Below, piece by piece: positions 43,182-53,045 of a stretch of 64,000 bases of DNA. Source of the DNA: G965279355 sp965279355 (GTDB lineage Bacteria > Pseudomonadota > Alphaproteobacteria > CACIAM-22H2). Below the pieces are notes generated by a model. The model did no database searches, was not told the DNA's origin, and was given only the letters and a program-made list of their open reading frames with translations. Position 1 is the first letter of the stretch, and each line of letters opens with the position of its first letter. Made by a program: the position numbers and the translations under genes. The stretch covers positions 1,860,001 to 1,924,000 of the forward strand of contig OZ257155.1 in NCBI GenBank assembly GCA_965279355.1, read 5' to 3'.

Positions 43182-43976
43182 ATGACCGACGATCTCAAGC
43201 CCTATATCGATCTCGCCGGACGCCTCGCCGATGCCGCCCGGACGATCGCGCTCCGCTATTTCCGCACAGGTGTCGCGGCTGATACCAAATCGGACCAGTC
43301 CCCCGTCACCATCGCCGACCGCGAGGCGGAGATGGAGATGCGCCGGCTGATCGAGGCGGCGTTTCCCGACCACGGCATCATCGGCGAAGAGCACGGAACC
43401 AAGAACCCCGGCGCCAGCCATGTCTGGGTCCTCGACCCGATCGACGGCACGAAATCCTTTGTCACCGGCCGTCCGCTGTTCGGCACGCTGATCGGCCTGT
43501 GCCGCGACGGTAAACCTGTCGTCGGCGTCATGGACTGCCCTGCCATGGACGAGCGCTGGATCGGCGCCACGGATCAGCCCACGCTCTATCGCGGCCGTCT
43601 CGCGCCGCATGGCCCGGTGCGGACACGGGTCTGCGAGGGCGTGGGCGACGCCTCTCTCTACTGCACCGCCCCCGACATGTTCGATGCCGTCTCGGCGCCC
43701 ATGTTCGGGCGGGTCGAAAAAGCGGCGAAGCTGCGGGTGTTCGGGGGCGACTGTTATGCCTATGCCCTGGTCGCTAGTGGTTGCGCCGATCTGGTGATCG
43801 AAGAAGGCCTGAAGCCCTACGATTGGGCGGCGCTGGTGCCGATCCTGGAGGGCGCCGGCGGTCTGATCACCGACTGGACCGGCGCGACGCTGTCACTGGA
43901 TACGCCATCGGCGCGCGTTCTGGCGGCCGGCGACGAGCGTGTTCACACTGCGGCGAGGGTCCTGCTGAAGGGTTGA
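43182..43976 (+). CDS. hisN: Inositol-monophosphatase-like histidinol phosphatase
   Basis: This is a 264-residue lithium-sensitive-type phosphatase. The metal site reads GEEHG ... DPIDGTKSF and the C-terminal substrate motif EGLKPYDWAALVPILEGAGG. The wording of these motifs fits HisN, which dephosphorylates histidinol phosphate in histidine synthesis, better than SuhB, but the substrate is not certain. It lies 43 bases after the TAXI-like gene and 62 before yejA. Confidence 0.85.
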   Translation: MTDDLKPYIDLAGRLADAARTIALRYFRTGVAADTKSDQSPVTIADREAEMEMRRLIEAAFPDHGIIGEEHGTKNPGASHVWVLDPIDGTKSFVTGRPLFGTLIGLCRDGKPVVGVMDCPAMDERWIGATDQPTLYRGRLAPHGPVRTRVCEGVGDASLYCTAPDMFDAVSAPMFGRVEKAAKLRVFGGDCYAYALVASGCADLVIEEGLKPYDWAALVPILEGAGGLITDWTGATLSLDTPSARVLAAGDERVHTAARVLLKG

Positions 43977-44038
43977 TCGGGCGCCCGGGGACCCCCATAG
44001 TCCCTTGTGGTCCTTCGCTTTTAACCCCGGGAGCCGCT

Positions 44039-45883
44039 ATGCGTCTGTCCAGCCTGGTGTGGTTTGCCGCCCTCGCCCTCGCGACCTCCGGCACCGCCGC
44101 GGCACAGGCACAGGCCACTTCGGGCCCCGTCCACGGCTTCGCCATGCATGGCGACGTGAAGTACCCGGCGAGCTTCAAGAACTACGAGTATGTGAATCCC
44201 GACGCCCCCAAAGGCGGAGACGTGAAGCTGCATTCGATCGGAACATTCGACAGCTTCAATTCGTTCATCCTGCGCGGCGTTCCGGCCGGCGCGGTCGGCT
44301 ACACCTATGAGACGCTGACGGTCTCCTCCGGCGACGAGCCGTTCACCAAATACTGCCTGGTCTGCGAGACGATGGAAGTGCCGCAGGACCGCTCCTGGGT
44401 CGAATTCACGCTGCGCGCCGAAGGAAAGTTCAACGACGGCTCGCCGATCACGGTCGACGATGTGATCTTCAGCTTCGAGACGCTGAAGACCAAGGGTCAT
44501 CCGTTCTTCCGCTCCTACTACGCCGATATCAGCAAGGTCGAGAAGACCGGCGACCGCAAGGTGAAGTTCACCTTCAAGGGCGAGGTCAATCGCGAGTTGC
44601 CGCTGATCGTCGGCGAACTGCCGGTGATGTCCAAGGCGTGGTGGTCGACGCGCGAATTCGACAAGACCACGCTGGAGGCGCCGCTCGGCTCAGGCCCGTA
44701 TCGCATCGAGAGCTTCGAGCCCGGCCGCTTCGTCGTGCTGCGCCGCGTGGCCAATCACTGGTCGAAGGATCTTCCGGTGAACAAGGGCCGCTGGAACTTC
44801 GAAACGATCCGCATCGACTACTATCGCGACCAGACGGTGGCGCTCGAAGCCTTCAAGGCCGGCGAATACGACATCAAGCAGGAGAACCAGGCGCTCGCCT
44901 GGGCCACCGGCTACGAAAGCCCGGCTCTGGCGCAAGGCCTGTTCAAGAAGATCGAGATTCCCGAAGAGCGCGTTGCCGGCATGCAGGGCTATGTGATGAA
45001 CACGCGCCGGCCGATCTTCAAGGACAAGAAATTCCGCGAAGCGCTGACCTACGCCTTCGACTTCGAATGGTCGAACCGCACGCTGTTCCATAGCGCCTAT
45101 AGCCGCACGCGCAGCTATTTCAACAATTCCGACCTCGCCGCGGTCGGCACGCCATCGCCCGAGGAGCTCAAGATCCTCGAGCCTTATCGCGGCAAGATTC
45201 CCGATGAAGTCTTCACGCAGGAATACAACCCGCCCAAGACCGACGGCAGCGGCAACTGGCGCGACGGCCAGCGCGTCGCCACGCGCCTGCTCCGCGAGGC
45301 CGGCTTCAAATATCAGAACCAGCTTCTGGTGACGGCCGACAACAAGCCGGTGACGTTCGAGATCCTGCTGTCGAGCCCGCAATTCGAGCGCATCACCCTG
45401 CCCTATGTCGAGAACCTGAAGCGTCTCGGCATCGAGGCCATCGTGCGCACCGTCGATCCGGCCCAGTATCAGAAGCGGATGGACGAGTTCGATTTCGACA
45501 TGACGGTTGCCGTGTTCGGCCAGTCGGAATCGCCTGGTAACGAGCAGCGAAACTACTGGAACTCGAAAGAGGCCGATCATTCCGGTAGCCGCAATCTTGC
45601 CGGCATCATGGACCCCGCTGTGGATGCTATCGTCGAACTCATAGTTGCGGCACCCGACCGCGAAAGCCTCGTGACGCGGACCCGCGCCCTCGACCGGCTG
45701 CTGCAATGGGGCTTCTATTGCGTGCCGCACTGGCATTCGAAGGTCGATCGCGTGGCCCTGTGGGACAAGTTCGAGTCTCCCAAACTGGCGCCCAAGGTCG
45801 GCTTCGACAGCACGGTGTGGTGGGTCGATCCCCGGAAGGAAGCGGCGCTGCGCGAGCGGCGCGGCCGCCAGACCCGGCAATAG
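44039..45883 (+). CDS. yejA: Peptide ABC transporter substrate-binding protein YejA
   Basis: This 614-residue receptor of the SBP_bac_5 family has a signal peptide 1-23 (ALALATSGTAAAQA). YejA features include GFAMHGDVKYPASFKNYEYVNPDAPKGGDV in part, the ERV...YVMNTRRPIFKDKKFREAL segment and the final FYCVPHWHSKVDRVALWDKF. It binds oligopeptides, including microcin C-like compounds, in the periplasm. ATG 44039 follows GGGAG. It is the first gene of yejABEF. Confidence 0.95.
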   Translation: MRLSSLVWFAALALATSGTAAAQAQATSGPVHGFAMHGDVKYPASFKNYEYVNPDAPKGGDVKLHSIGTFDSFNSFILRGVPAGAVGYTYETLTVSSGDEPFTKYCLVCETMEVPQDRSWVEFTLRAEGKFNDGSPITVDDVIFSFETLKTKGHPFFRSYYADISKVEKTGDRKVKFTFKGEVNRELPLIVGELPVMSKAWWSTREFDKTTLEAPLGSGPYRIESFEPGRFVVLRRVANHWSKDLPVNKGRWNFETIRIDYYRDQTVALEAFKAGEYDIKQENQALAWATGYESPALAQGLFKKIEIPEERVAGMQGYVMNTRRPIFKDKKFREALTYAFDFEWSNRTLFHSAYSRTRSYFNNSDLAAVGTPSPEELKILEPYRGKIPDEVFTQEYNPPKTDGSGNWRDGQRVATRLLREAGFKYQNQLLVTADNKPVTFEILLSSPQFERITLPYVENLKRLGIEAIVRTVDPAQYQKRMDEFDFDMTVAVFGQSESPGNEQRNYWNSKEADHSGSRNLAGIMDPAVDAIVELIVAAPDRESLVTRTRALDRLLQWGFYCVPHWHSKVDRVALWDKFESPKLAPKVGFDSTVWWVDPRKEAALRERRGRQTRQ

Positions 45884-45907
45884 CAGGACAGCGCCGCCCC
45901 GCCCGCA

Positions 45908-47011
45908 ATGTTCGCCTATATCGTCCGCCGCCTGCTGCTGATCATTCCGACCCTGCTCGGGATCATGGTGGTCAATTTCGCGGTCATCCAGTTCGCCCCC
46001 GGCGGTCCGGTCGAACTCGTAATTTCCAGGCTGCAAGGCAACGCCGTCGATGCCACGGCCCGGATCAGCAGTCAGGGCGGCGAGATTCAACAGGGCACAC
46101 GGCAGGAACGGTCGGGCGGACAGGAGACGAGCAAGTACCGCGGCGCACGCGGCATCGATCCCGAAATCATCAAGGAAATCGAAAAGCAGTTCGGCTTCGA
46201 CAAGCCGCCGGTCGAGCGCTTCCTCTTGATGATGGGCAAGTACCTGACCTTCGATTTCGGCACCAGCTTCTTCCGCGATCGCAAGGTCGTCGAACTCGTC
46301 CTCGACAAGATGCCGGTCTCGATCTCGCTCGGCATCTGGACGACCCTCATCGTCTATCTGATCGCCATTCCGCTTGGTATCCGCAAGGCAGTACGCGACG
46401 GCAGCCGCTTCGACGTATGGACCAGCGGCGTCATCATCTTCGGTAACGCGATCCCGAGCTTCCTGTTCGCGGTGCTGCTGATCGTGCTGTTTGCCGGGGG
46501 CAGCGTCTTCAGTGTCTTTCCGCTGCGCGGCCTGACATCAGAGGGCTTTGCCTTCATGACCTGGTGGCAGCAGATCCTGGACTATCTCTGGCACATGGCC
46601 CTGCCGGTGATCGCGCTGGTGGTCGGCGGCTTCGCCACGCTGTCGATGCTGACCAAGAACTCGTTCCTGGACGAGATCAACAAGCAATACGTGGTGACAG
46701 CGCGCGCCAAGGGTCTGGGCGAGCGGCAGGTGCTCTACGGTCACGTCTTCCGCAACGCGATGCTGATCGTCATCGCCGGGTTTCCCGGTGCGTTCGTCGG
46801 CATCCTGTTCACCGGCGCGCTGCTGATCGAGATCATCTTCTCGCTCGACGGCCTTGGCCTGCTGGGCTTTGAAGCGGCGATCAACCGCGACTACCCCGTA
46901 ATGTTCGCAACGCTCTACTTCTTCACCCTGCTCGGCCTGCTGATGAAGATCATCAGCGACCTCACCTACACCTTCGTCGATCCCCGGATCGATTTCGAGG
47001 CGCGGGGCTGA
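45908..47011 (+). CDS. yejB: Peptide ABC transporter permease YejB
   Basis: This is a 367-residue inner-membrane permease. The N-terminal helix MFAYIVRRLLLIIPTLLGIMVVNFAVIQFAPGGP, in part, is typical of DppB-type subunits. The Gln/Gly-rich insert (about 45-75, with EIQQGTRQERSGGQ) before the transmembrane core distinguishes YejB. The coupling loop EAA motif reads NKQYVVTARAKGLGERQV. It pairs with YejE. Confidence 0.95.
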   Translation: MFAYIVRRLLLIIPTLLGIMVVNFAVIQFAPGGPVELVISRLQGNAVDATARISSQGGEIQQGTRQERSGGQETSKYRGARGIDPEIIKEIEKQFGFDKPPVERFLLMMGKYLTFDFGTSFFRDRKVVELVLDKMPVSISLGIWTTLIVYLIAIPLGIRKAVRDGSRFDVWTSGVIIFGNAIPSFLFAVLLIVLFAGGSVFSVFPLRGLTSEGFAFMTWWQQILDYLWHMALPVIALVVGGFATLSMLTKNSFLDEINKQYVVTARAKGLGERQVLYGHVFRNAMLIVIAGFPGAFVGILFTGALLIEIIFSLDGLGLLGFEAAINRDYPVMFATLYFFTLLGLLMKIISDLTYTFVDPRIDFEARG

Positions 47012-47016
47012 GCGCG

Positions 47017-48066
47017 ATGGCCGAACTTGCAGAAAGGCCCTCGCGCCTGTCCCCGATCAACCGCCGGCGTCTCGCGAATTTCCGCGCCAACCGCCGCGGC
47101 GTGTGGTCGCTGGCGATTTTTACCGTCATCTTCTTCGTGACCCTGATGGCCGAGTTCGTCGCCAACGACCGGCCGATCCTGGTCCGCTATGACGGCGGCT
47201 TCTACATGCCGATCTTCCAGACCTATCCCGAGACGACCTTCGGCGGCGAGTTCGAGACCGAAGCTGACTATCGCGATCCGTTCGTGATCGAACAGATCGA
47301 TGCCAAGGGCTGGATGGTCCATCCGCCGATCCCCTTCAGCTACGCCACGGTCAACCGCAACCTGCGGGTTCCGGCGCCGGCGCCGCCCTCCGCGGAGAAC
47401 TGGCTCGGCACCGACGATCAGGGCCGCGACGTGGTGGCGCGCTTCATCTACGGCTTCCGCATCTCGGTCCTGTTCGGACTGATCCTCTGCGTCGCCTCCT
47501 CCATCGTCGGCGTCATCGCGGGCGCGGTGCAGGGCTATTTCGGCGGCTGGGTCGATCTGATCTTCCAGCGGGTGCTGGAGATCTGGGAAGGCCTGCCGAC
47601 GCTCTATCTGCTGATCATCCTGTCCTCGATCATCGTGCCGAATTTCTGGTGGCTGCTGGGCCTGCTGCTGCTGTTCCAGTGGACATCGCTGGTGGGCGTG
47701 GTGCGCGCCGAGTTCCTGCGGGGCCGCAACTTCGACTACGTCCGCGCGGCAAGGGCGCTGGGCGCCGGCAACGTCACCATCATGTTCCGCCATGTCCTGC
47801 CCAATGCGATGGTCGCGACGATCACGTTCATGCCCTTCATCCTGTCGGGCTCGGTCGTGGCGCTGACCTCGCTCGACTTCCTCGGCTTTGGCCTGCCGCC
47901 GGGCTCTCCGTCGCTCGGCGAGCTGCTGTCGCAGGGCAAGGCCAATCTGCAGGCGCCGTGGCTCGGCATCACGTCGTTCGTCGTCATCGCGGCCATGCTG
48001 TCGCTGCTGGTGTTCATCGGCGAGGCGGTCCGCGACGCCTTCGATCCGCGCAAGGTTTTCCGGTGA
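47017..48066 (+). CDS. yejE: Peptide ABC transporter permease YejE
   Basis: This 349-residue permease has an N-terminal helix (about 26-46), a long periplasmic segment and five further helices. NWLGTDDQGRDVVARFIYGFRISVLFG is typical of DppC-type subunits, and the EAA loop is FDYVRAARALGAGN. Spacing is five bases after yejB and three before yejF, so they are strictly cotranscribed. A very long open frame on the opposite strand is a compositional shadow. Confidence 0.95.
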   Translation: MAELAERPSRLSPINRRRLANFRANRRGVWSLAIFTVIFFVTLMAEFVANDRPILVRYDGGFYMPIFQTYPETTFGGEFETEADYRDPFVIEQIDAKGWMVHPPIPFSYATVNRNLRVPAPAPPSAENWLGTDDQGRDVVARFIYGFRISVLFGLILCVASSIVGVIAGAVQGYFGGWVDLIFQRVLEIWEGLPTLYLLIILSSIIVPNFWWLLGLLLLFQWTSLVGVVRAEFLRGRNFDYVRAARALGAGNVTIMFRHVLPNAMVATITFMPFILSGSVVALTSLDFLGFGLPPGSPSLGELLSQGKANLQAPWLGITSFVVIAAMLSLLVFIGEAVRDAFDPRKVFR

Positions 48067-48069
48067 GAC

Positions 48070-49710
48070 ATGGCTTCTGAACCGCTCCTCCGCGTCCGCG
48101 ACCTGTCCGTCACCTTCCGCATCGAGGGCGGCAAACAGTTCACCGCCGTCGACCGCGTCTCCTTCGACCTGAACAAGGGCGAGACGCTGGCCATTGTCGG
48201 TGAATCCGGCTCCGGCAAGTCGGTCACGGCGCTGTCGATCCTGCAGCTCCTGCCCTATCCGCTGGCTGCGCACCCGCCGGGCTCGTCGATCAAGTTCGAC
48301 AATCAGGAGCTGGTCGGCGCGCGGGAGAACGAACTGCGCCACATCCGCGGCAACCGGATCGCGATGGTCTTCCAGGAGCCGATGACCTCGCTCAATCCGC
48401 TGCACACGATCGAGCGGCAGATCGGCGAGGTGCTGCGCATTCACAAGGGCATGAGCGGCCCCGCGGCGCGGGCGCGCATTGTCGAGCTGTTGCAGCTTGT
48501 CGGCCTGGCCGAGCAGGCGGAGAAGCGCCTGGACGCGTATCCGCACCAGCTTTCCGGCGGCCAGCGCCAGCGCGTGATGATCGCCATGGCGCTCGCCAAC
48601 AACCCCGACATCCTGATCGCCGACGAGCCGACCACCGCCGTCGACGTCACCATCCAGGCCCAGCTTCTGAAGCTCCTGCGCGAGCTGCAGGCGAAGCTCG
48701 GCATGTCGCTGCTCTTCATCACCCATGATCTCGGCATCGTCCGCAAGCTGGCGCATCGCGCGCTGGTGATGCAGAGCGGCAAGATCGTCGAGGCGGGTGC
48801 CGTCGAAGACGTCTTCTCCAACCCGCAGCACGCCTATACGCAGCACCTGCTCGCGGCCGAACCGAAAGGCAAGCCGATCCCCCCGCCGGCCGACGCCAGG
48901 ACTCTCGTCGAAGCCCGGAATGTCCGGGTCTGGTTCCCCATCAAGGGTGGTGTCATGCGCCGCACCGTCGGCCATGTGAAAGCCGTGGACGGCATCGATT
49001 TCCGCCTGCGCGAAGGGCATACGCTCGGCGTGGTCGGTGAGTCCGGCTCCGGCAAGACCACGCTGGGTCTTGCGCTGCTCCGGCTGGAATCCGCGCAGGG
49101 TCAGATCCTGTTCGACGGCAAGGAAATCCAGGACCTGCGCCAGCGGGAAATGCGCCCGCTGCGACGGGAAATGCAGGTCGTCTTCCAGGACCCCTTCGGC
49201 TCGCTCAGCCCGCGCCTGTCGGTCGGACAGATCATCGAGGAAGGCCTGAAGATTCACGGCATCGGCAAGACGGCCGAGGAACGCGATATCGCCATCGTCG
49301 CGGCCCTGAACGAGGTCCGGCTCGACCCCGAGACGCGGCACCGCTACCCGCATGAATTCTCGGGCGGTCAGCGGCAGCGCATCGCCATCGCGCGCGCGCT
49401 CGTCCTCAAACCGAAATTCCTGGTGCTGGACGAACCGACCTCGGCGCTCGACATGTCGGTGCAGGCTCAGATTGTCGACCTGCTGCGCGAGCTGCAGCAG
49501 CGGCACCGTCTCGCCTATCTCTTCATCAGCCACGACCTGCGCGTGGTCCGTGCCCTTGCTGATGAGGTGATGGTTCTGAAGGGCGGCAAAGTGGTGGAAA
49601 GCGGACCGGCGAGCCAGGTGATCGGCGCGCCGAGAGAGCCCTATACAAAAGCGCTGATGGCCGCCGCATTCGACCTCGAAGCGACCGAAGGCGGCGTGGT
49701 CAGGACCTGA
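48070..49710 (+). CDS. yejF: Peptide ABC transporter double ATPase YejF
   Basis: This 546-residue protein contains two ABC ATPase domains. Walker A motifs are GESGSGKSV (about 45) and GESGSGKTT (about 325), signatures LSGGQRQRV and FSGGQRQRI, and Walker B ILIADEP and LVLDEP. Both halves are intact. It energises YejB-YejE. It ends immediately against the convergent GGDEF gene. Confidence 0.96.
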   Translation: MASEPLLRVRDLSVTFRIEGGKQFTAVDRVSFDLNKGETLAIVGESGSGKSVTALSILQLLPYPLAAHPPGSSIKFDNQELVGARENELRHIRGNRIAMVFQEPMTSLNPLHTIERQIGEVLRIHKGMSGPAARARIVELLQLVGLAEQAEKRLDAYPHQLSGGQRQRVMIAMALANNPDILIADEPTTAVDVTIQAQLLKLLRELQAKLGMSLLFITHDLGIVRKLAHRALVMQSGKIVEAGAVEDVFSNPQHAYTQHLLAAEPKGKPIPPPADARTLVEARNVRVWFPIKGGVMRRTVGHVKAVDGIDFRLREGHTLGVVGESGSGKTTLGLALLRLESAQGQILFDGKEIQDLRQREMRPLRREMQVVFQDPFGSLSPRLSVGQIIEEGLKIHGIGKTAEERDIAIVAALNEVRLDPETRHRYPHEFSGGQRQRIAIARALVLKPKFLVLDEPTSALDMSVQAQIVDLLRELQQRHRLAYLFISHDLRVVRALADEVMVLKGGKVVESGPASQVIGAPREPYTKALMAAAFDLEATEGGVVRT

Positions 49711-50775
49711 CTAGCGCGCCGGATTGGCAGCGGCGGTCTTTACGTCCAGCTCGCTCTCGCTGACCACCCGGTTCCGGCCCTGCTTCTTGGCATAGTAAAG
49801 CGCGGCATCGGCACGCTCGATCAGGTCTGTTCCGGTTTCGCCCAGGCGATATAAGGCGACCCCGAACGAGAGCGTCACCTGCCCGAGATCGCGCTCTTCG
49901 CCACGCTTGACGATCCGCCGGGCTCCGATCGCGCCGCGAAGATGCTCAGCCACCATCCGCGCATCGCGCAGTTTTGTGTTCGGCAGCAGGATCGCGAATT
50001 CCTCGCCGCCGTAGCGCGCCACGACGTCGCGGCCCTTGACCCCGTCGGTCAGGGCGCGGCCGACCAGCCGCAGCACGAGATCGCCAAGCTGATGGCCGTA
50101 AGTGTCATTGAAGCGCTTGAAGTGATCGATATCGGTCATCAGCAGGCAGAGCTCGCCGCCGTCGTCCATCGCGTGCCTGATGCAGTCGCGCAGCCGCTGA
50201 TCGAACAGCTTGCGATTGCCAACGCCGGTCAGCGCGTCCATCAGCGCTTCCTTGCGGACATCGTCCATGCGCTGGCGCAGGCTTTCGATCTCGTGCGTGG
50301 CTTCCGACAGTTTTCCGGACACTTCCTGATTGCGGGAAATGACCCGGCGGGTTTCCGAAAGCATCGCCTCGACGATGCTGCGCAGGCGGCCGGCATCGAG
50401 ACCGGTGTCGATCGCCGCGCGCGCCTCGCCCAGGGTCTGGCCGTAGCGCTGCGTATCCGCCCCGGCGCTCTGCAGCAGGTCCATGACGGTTGTTGCCGCG
50501 ACCGAAATCCGCTCCCCGGCCTCGCGCATCTCGGTCAGGCTCTTGAGATCGCCCAGCAGGCGCTCGTAAAGATCGGCATTGCGCTCGGCGGTGAACTCCG
50601 ACCGGTTCGCGTCCAGGCTTTCAATCGCCAGTGAAATCTCTGGGTGTGTGCCGGCAACATGGGCAAACCACACCGCAAAATTATTGGGTGTCGGCGGAAT
50701 CCGGCGCAGCGCCATGGCGGCGATGGCGCGCTCCGCGCTGCCGCGTGCGCGCGCAAATTCCGGATTTTCAGCCAC
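49711..50775 (-). CDS. Soluble diguanylate cyclase (GGDEF)
   Basis: The 354-residue protein has an N-terminal helical domain (about 1-180, starting RAIAAMALRRIPPTPNNFAVWFAHVAGTHPE in part) and a GGDEF domain with active-site GGEEF. The inhibitory site five residues upstream reads KGRD instead of RxxD, so product inhibition may be lost. It lacks membrane helices. The N-terminal type recalls DgcB-like proteins of Caulobacter, which is an inference. Confidence 0.92.
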   Translation of the reverse strand: MAENPEFARARGSAERAIAAMALRRIPPTPNNFAVWFAHVAGTHPEISLAIESLDANRSEFTAERNADLYERLLGDLKSLTEMREAGERISVAATTVMDLLQSAGADTQRYGQTLGEARAAIDTGLDAGRLRSIVEAMLSETRRVISRNQEVSGKLSEATHEIESLRQRMDDVRKEALMDALTGVGNRKLFDQRLRDCIRHAMDDGGELCLLMTDIDHFKRFNDTYGHQLGDLVLRLVGRALTDGVKGRDVVARYGGEEFAILLPNTKLRDARMVAEHLRGAIGARRIVKRGEERDLGQVTLSFGVALYRLGETGTDLIERADAALYYAKKQGRNRVVSESELDVKTAAANPAR

Positions 50776-50882
50776 CGCTCCCTGCTCTTCCCATTCGTCT
50801 TTTTACTGACCGCCCCCGAACCCCGAAATTCATAGCATGGGCCAGAGTTTTTTCATCCCTGCATGTGTAGGGGAGAACTTCG

Positions 50883-52274
50883 TTAACGTCCGGCCCCATA
50901 GCGTTCCGCCAGCATGGCGAAAATGCCGCGGACGACCTGGATATCGCCGCCCTCCAGCCGGCCCGGCCGCCCCCACGGGTTCCAGGCAAAGACGTCGAAA
51001 TGGGCCCAGGCGATCCCGGGTTCGACGAATTCCTGCAGGAACAGCGCCGCCGTGATCGCGCCGGCAAACGGACCGTCCGAGATGTTGTTGAGATCGGCGA
51101 CCTTGCTGTCCAGCCGCTCACGATAGGGCTTCCACAGCGGCAGGCGCCACAGCGGATCGCCTTCCACCGTCGCATGGCGCTCCAGATCCTGCGCCAGCCG
51201 GTCATCGTTGCTGAACATCGCCGGCAGTTGCGGTCCCAGAGCGACACGCGCAGCGCCGGTGAGGGTCGCGAAATCCAGCATCAGCTCCGGCTTGTCCTCG
51301 GCCGCCAGGGAAAACGCATCTGCCAGAATCAGGCGTCCCTCGGCGTCAGTGTTGCCGATCTCGACCGTCAGCCCCTTGCGGGAGCGGATCACATCGAGCG
51401 GCCGGATGGCATCGCCGGCGACCGCGTTATCGACGGTCGGCACCAGCACCCGCAGGCGCACCGGGAGTTCCGCCTCGACGATCATGCGGCCCAGCGCCAG
51501 CGCATGCGCGGCGCCGCCCATATCCTTCTTCATCAGCTTCATCCCGGCATCGGGCTTGAGGTCCAGCCCGCCGGTGTCGAAACACACGCCCTTGCCGATC
51601 AGGGTGACGCGCGGATGCGATTCATCGCCCCAGCCAAGGTCGATCACCCTGGGCGCCCGTGTGCTGGCGCGACCGACGGCATGGACGAGTGGAAACCCCG
51701 TCTGCAGTTCCTTGTCCTTGATGACAGCGACCTCAAGGTCGAGTTCCTGCGCCATTTTCTGCGCAGCAGCCGCAAGCTCCGCCGGCCCCATGTCTTCCGC
51801 CGGCGTATTGATCAGGTCGCGCCCGAAATCGATGGCGCGGGCGACACGTTCCACATGCTTGCGATCAACCTTGGCCGGCCACACGAGTTCGGCCGCCGCG
51901 CGCCCGGCCTTGCGATAGCGGCTGAACCCATAGGCGCCGAGCGCCCAGCCGATCGCGGCGCGGGTTGCCAAAGCTGCATCGGGTTCCGGGTCGAGGCGAT
52001 AGCTGCCGGCGGGAAGGCGCAGCGACAGCCCGGCGACATTCCACAGATCGTCCGTGGCGCCCTTGCCCACGACACCGACCAGCACCCGGCCAAGCCCGCC
52101 GTCGCGGCCGGGAACGAGACAGATCTCGCCCGGCTTGGCGGTGAAGCCGCTGCTCTCGACCCAGCGGCGGGTTGTCGCGGGAGCATCTTTCAGCAGACGC
52201 GGCAGATCGGCTTTTGCGACAAGGGCAAGCGGTCTGGTGGACGCAAGAGGCCGGGGACGAAACGGCAAAGGCAC
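50883..52274 (-). CDS. Leucyl aminopeptidase family (M17)
   Basis: This 463-residue cytosolic metallopeptidase is annotated from GTG 52274 (seven bases after GGAG). The catalytic domain has GKGVCFDTGGLDLKP, KKDMGGAAH and NTDAEGRLIL, carrying the Lys, Asp and Glu ligands and the catalytic Arg. The C-terminal part ends with WAHFDVFAWN. The open frame reaches 52964, but the extra part lies over the GST gene. It removes N-terminal residues from peptides, possibly those imported by YejABEF (inference). Confidence 0.92.
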   Translation of the reverse strand: MPLPFRPRPLASTRPLALVAKADLPRLLKDAPATTRRWVESSGFTAKPGEICLVPGRDGGLGRVLVGVVGKGATDDLWNVAGLSLRLPAGSYRLDPEPDAALATRAAIGWALGAYGFSRYRKAGRAAAELVWPAKVDRKHVERVARAIDFGRDLINTPAEDMGPAELAAAAQKMAQELDLEVAVIKDKELQTGFPLVHAVGRASTRAPRVIDLGWGDESHPRVTLIGKGVCFDTGGLDLKPDAGMKLMKKDMGGAAHALALGRMIVEAELPVRLRVLVPTVDNAVAGDAIRPLDVIRSRKGLTVEIGNTDAEGRLILADAFSLAAEDKPELMLDFATLTGAARVALGPQLPAMFSNDDRLAQDLERHATVEGDPLWRLPLWKPYRERLDSKVADLNNISDGPFAGAITAALFLQEFVEPGIAWAHFDVFAWNPWGRPGRLEGGDIQVVRGIFAMLAERYGAGR

Positions 52275-52376
52275 GGGCGAGCTCCGAAATTTACAGCGAT
52301 GGCCCAGAATGGCCTGAAAGCCTTGGACTGCAAAGCGCGGCTTGCCGCTCCCCAGGACTCTTACTATGGTCCGGCG

Positions 52377-53045
52377 ATGACTGATTTTACCCTCTATATC
52401 GGCAGCAAGGCCTATTCCTCCTGGTCCCTGCGCGGTTGGCTGGCCTGCAAGGTCGCCGGCATTGCGTTCGACGAAGCGTGGCACGACATGGGTGCCGCGG
52501 ACTGGAGCGCGTGGGTCAAAAGCAACTCGCCCTCGGGACGGGTGCCGATGCTCCAGCATCGCGACCAAAAAATCTGGGAATCGCTCGCCATCATCGAGTA
52601 CCTGTGGGAGCAGAAACCGGACTCTCCGCTCTGGCCGAAGGATCGCGCGGCGCGTGCGCATGCAAGGGTCATTGCCTCCGAAATGCACGCCGGATTTGCC
52701 GATCTGCGCAACGCAATGTGGATGAACATGCACCGCCGTTATCCCGGCAAGGGACGCACGCCGGGCGCGTTGGCCAATATCGACCGCATCGTCGCCCTCT
52801 GGCGCGAGACGCGGACGCTCTACGGCGCAGGCGGTCCGTTCCTGTTCGGCAAGGAATTCAACGGTGCCGATGTCATGTACGCACCGGTCGCCAGCCGTTT
52901 CATCACCTGGCAGCCTGATCTGCCGGACGACGCCAAGGCCTATGTCGCGGCTGTTTGGGATCATCCGTTCATGGTCGAATGGCGCAAGGCCGCCGAAATC
53001 GAGAAACCGGTCGAGCGTTACGAAAAGCTCGCCGAGGGCCTTTAA
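52377..53045 (+). CDS. Glutathione S-transferase family protein
   Basis: This 222-residue protein has a thioredoxin-like N-terminal domain (MTDFTLYIGSKAYSSWSLRGWLACKVAG in part) with the active-site Ser region SSWSLR, cis-Pro in GRVPML, and the glutathione-binding E-S pair in WESLAIIEYL, then an all-helical domain. It resembles YfcF/maleylacetoacetate-type enzymes. Start ATG 52377 is chosen inside a much longer open frame that is noncoding over the aminopeptidase gene. Its stop overlaps that of the next gene tail to tail. Confidence 0.9.
   Translation: MTDFTLYIGSKAYSSWSLRGWLACKVAGIAFDEAWHDMGAADWSAWVKSNSPSGRVPMLQHRDQKIWESLAIIEYLWEQKPDSPLWPKDRAARAHARVIASEMHAGFADLRNAMWMNMHRRYPGKGRTPGALANIDRIVALWRETRTLYGAGGPFLFGKEFNGADVMYAPVASRFITWQPDLPDDAKAYVAAVWDHPFMVEWRKAAEIEKPVERYEKLAEGL

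Noticed and set aside
46966..49533. 855-codon open frame on the minus strand opposite yejE-yejF
   Set aside because: It is an antisense shadow of two well-conserved genes in GC-rich DNA; the translation is Arg/Gln/Asp-rich and shows no known fold.
51000..52376. Upstream part of the long frame containing the GST gene
   Set aside because: It runs antisense to the M17 aminopeptidase; family similarity begins only at ATG 52377.
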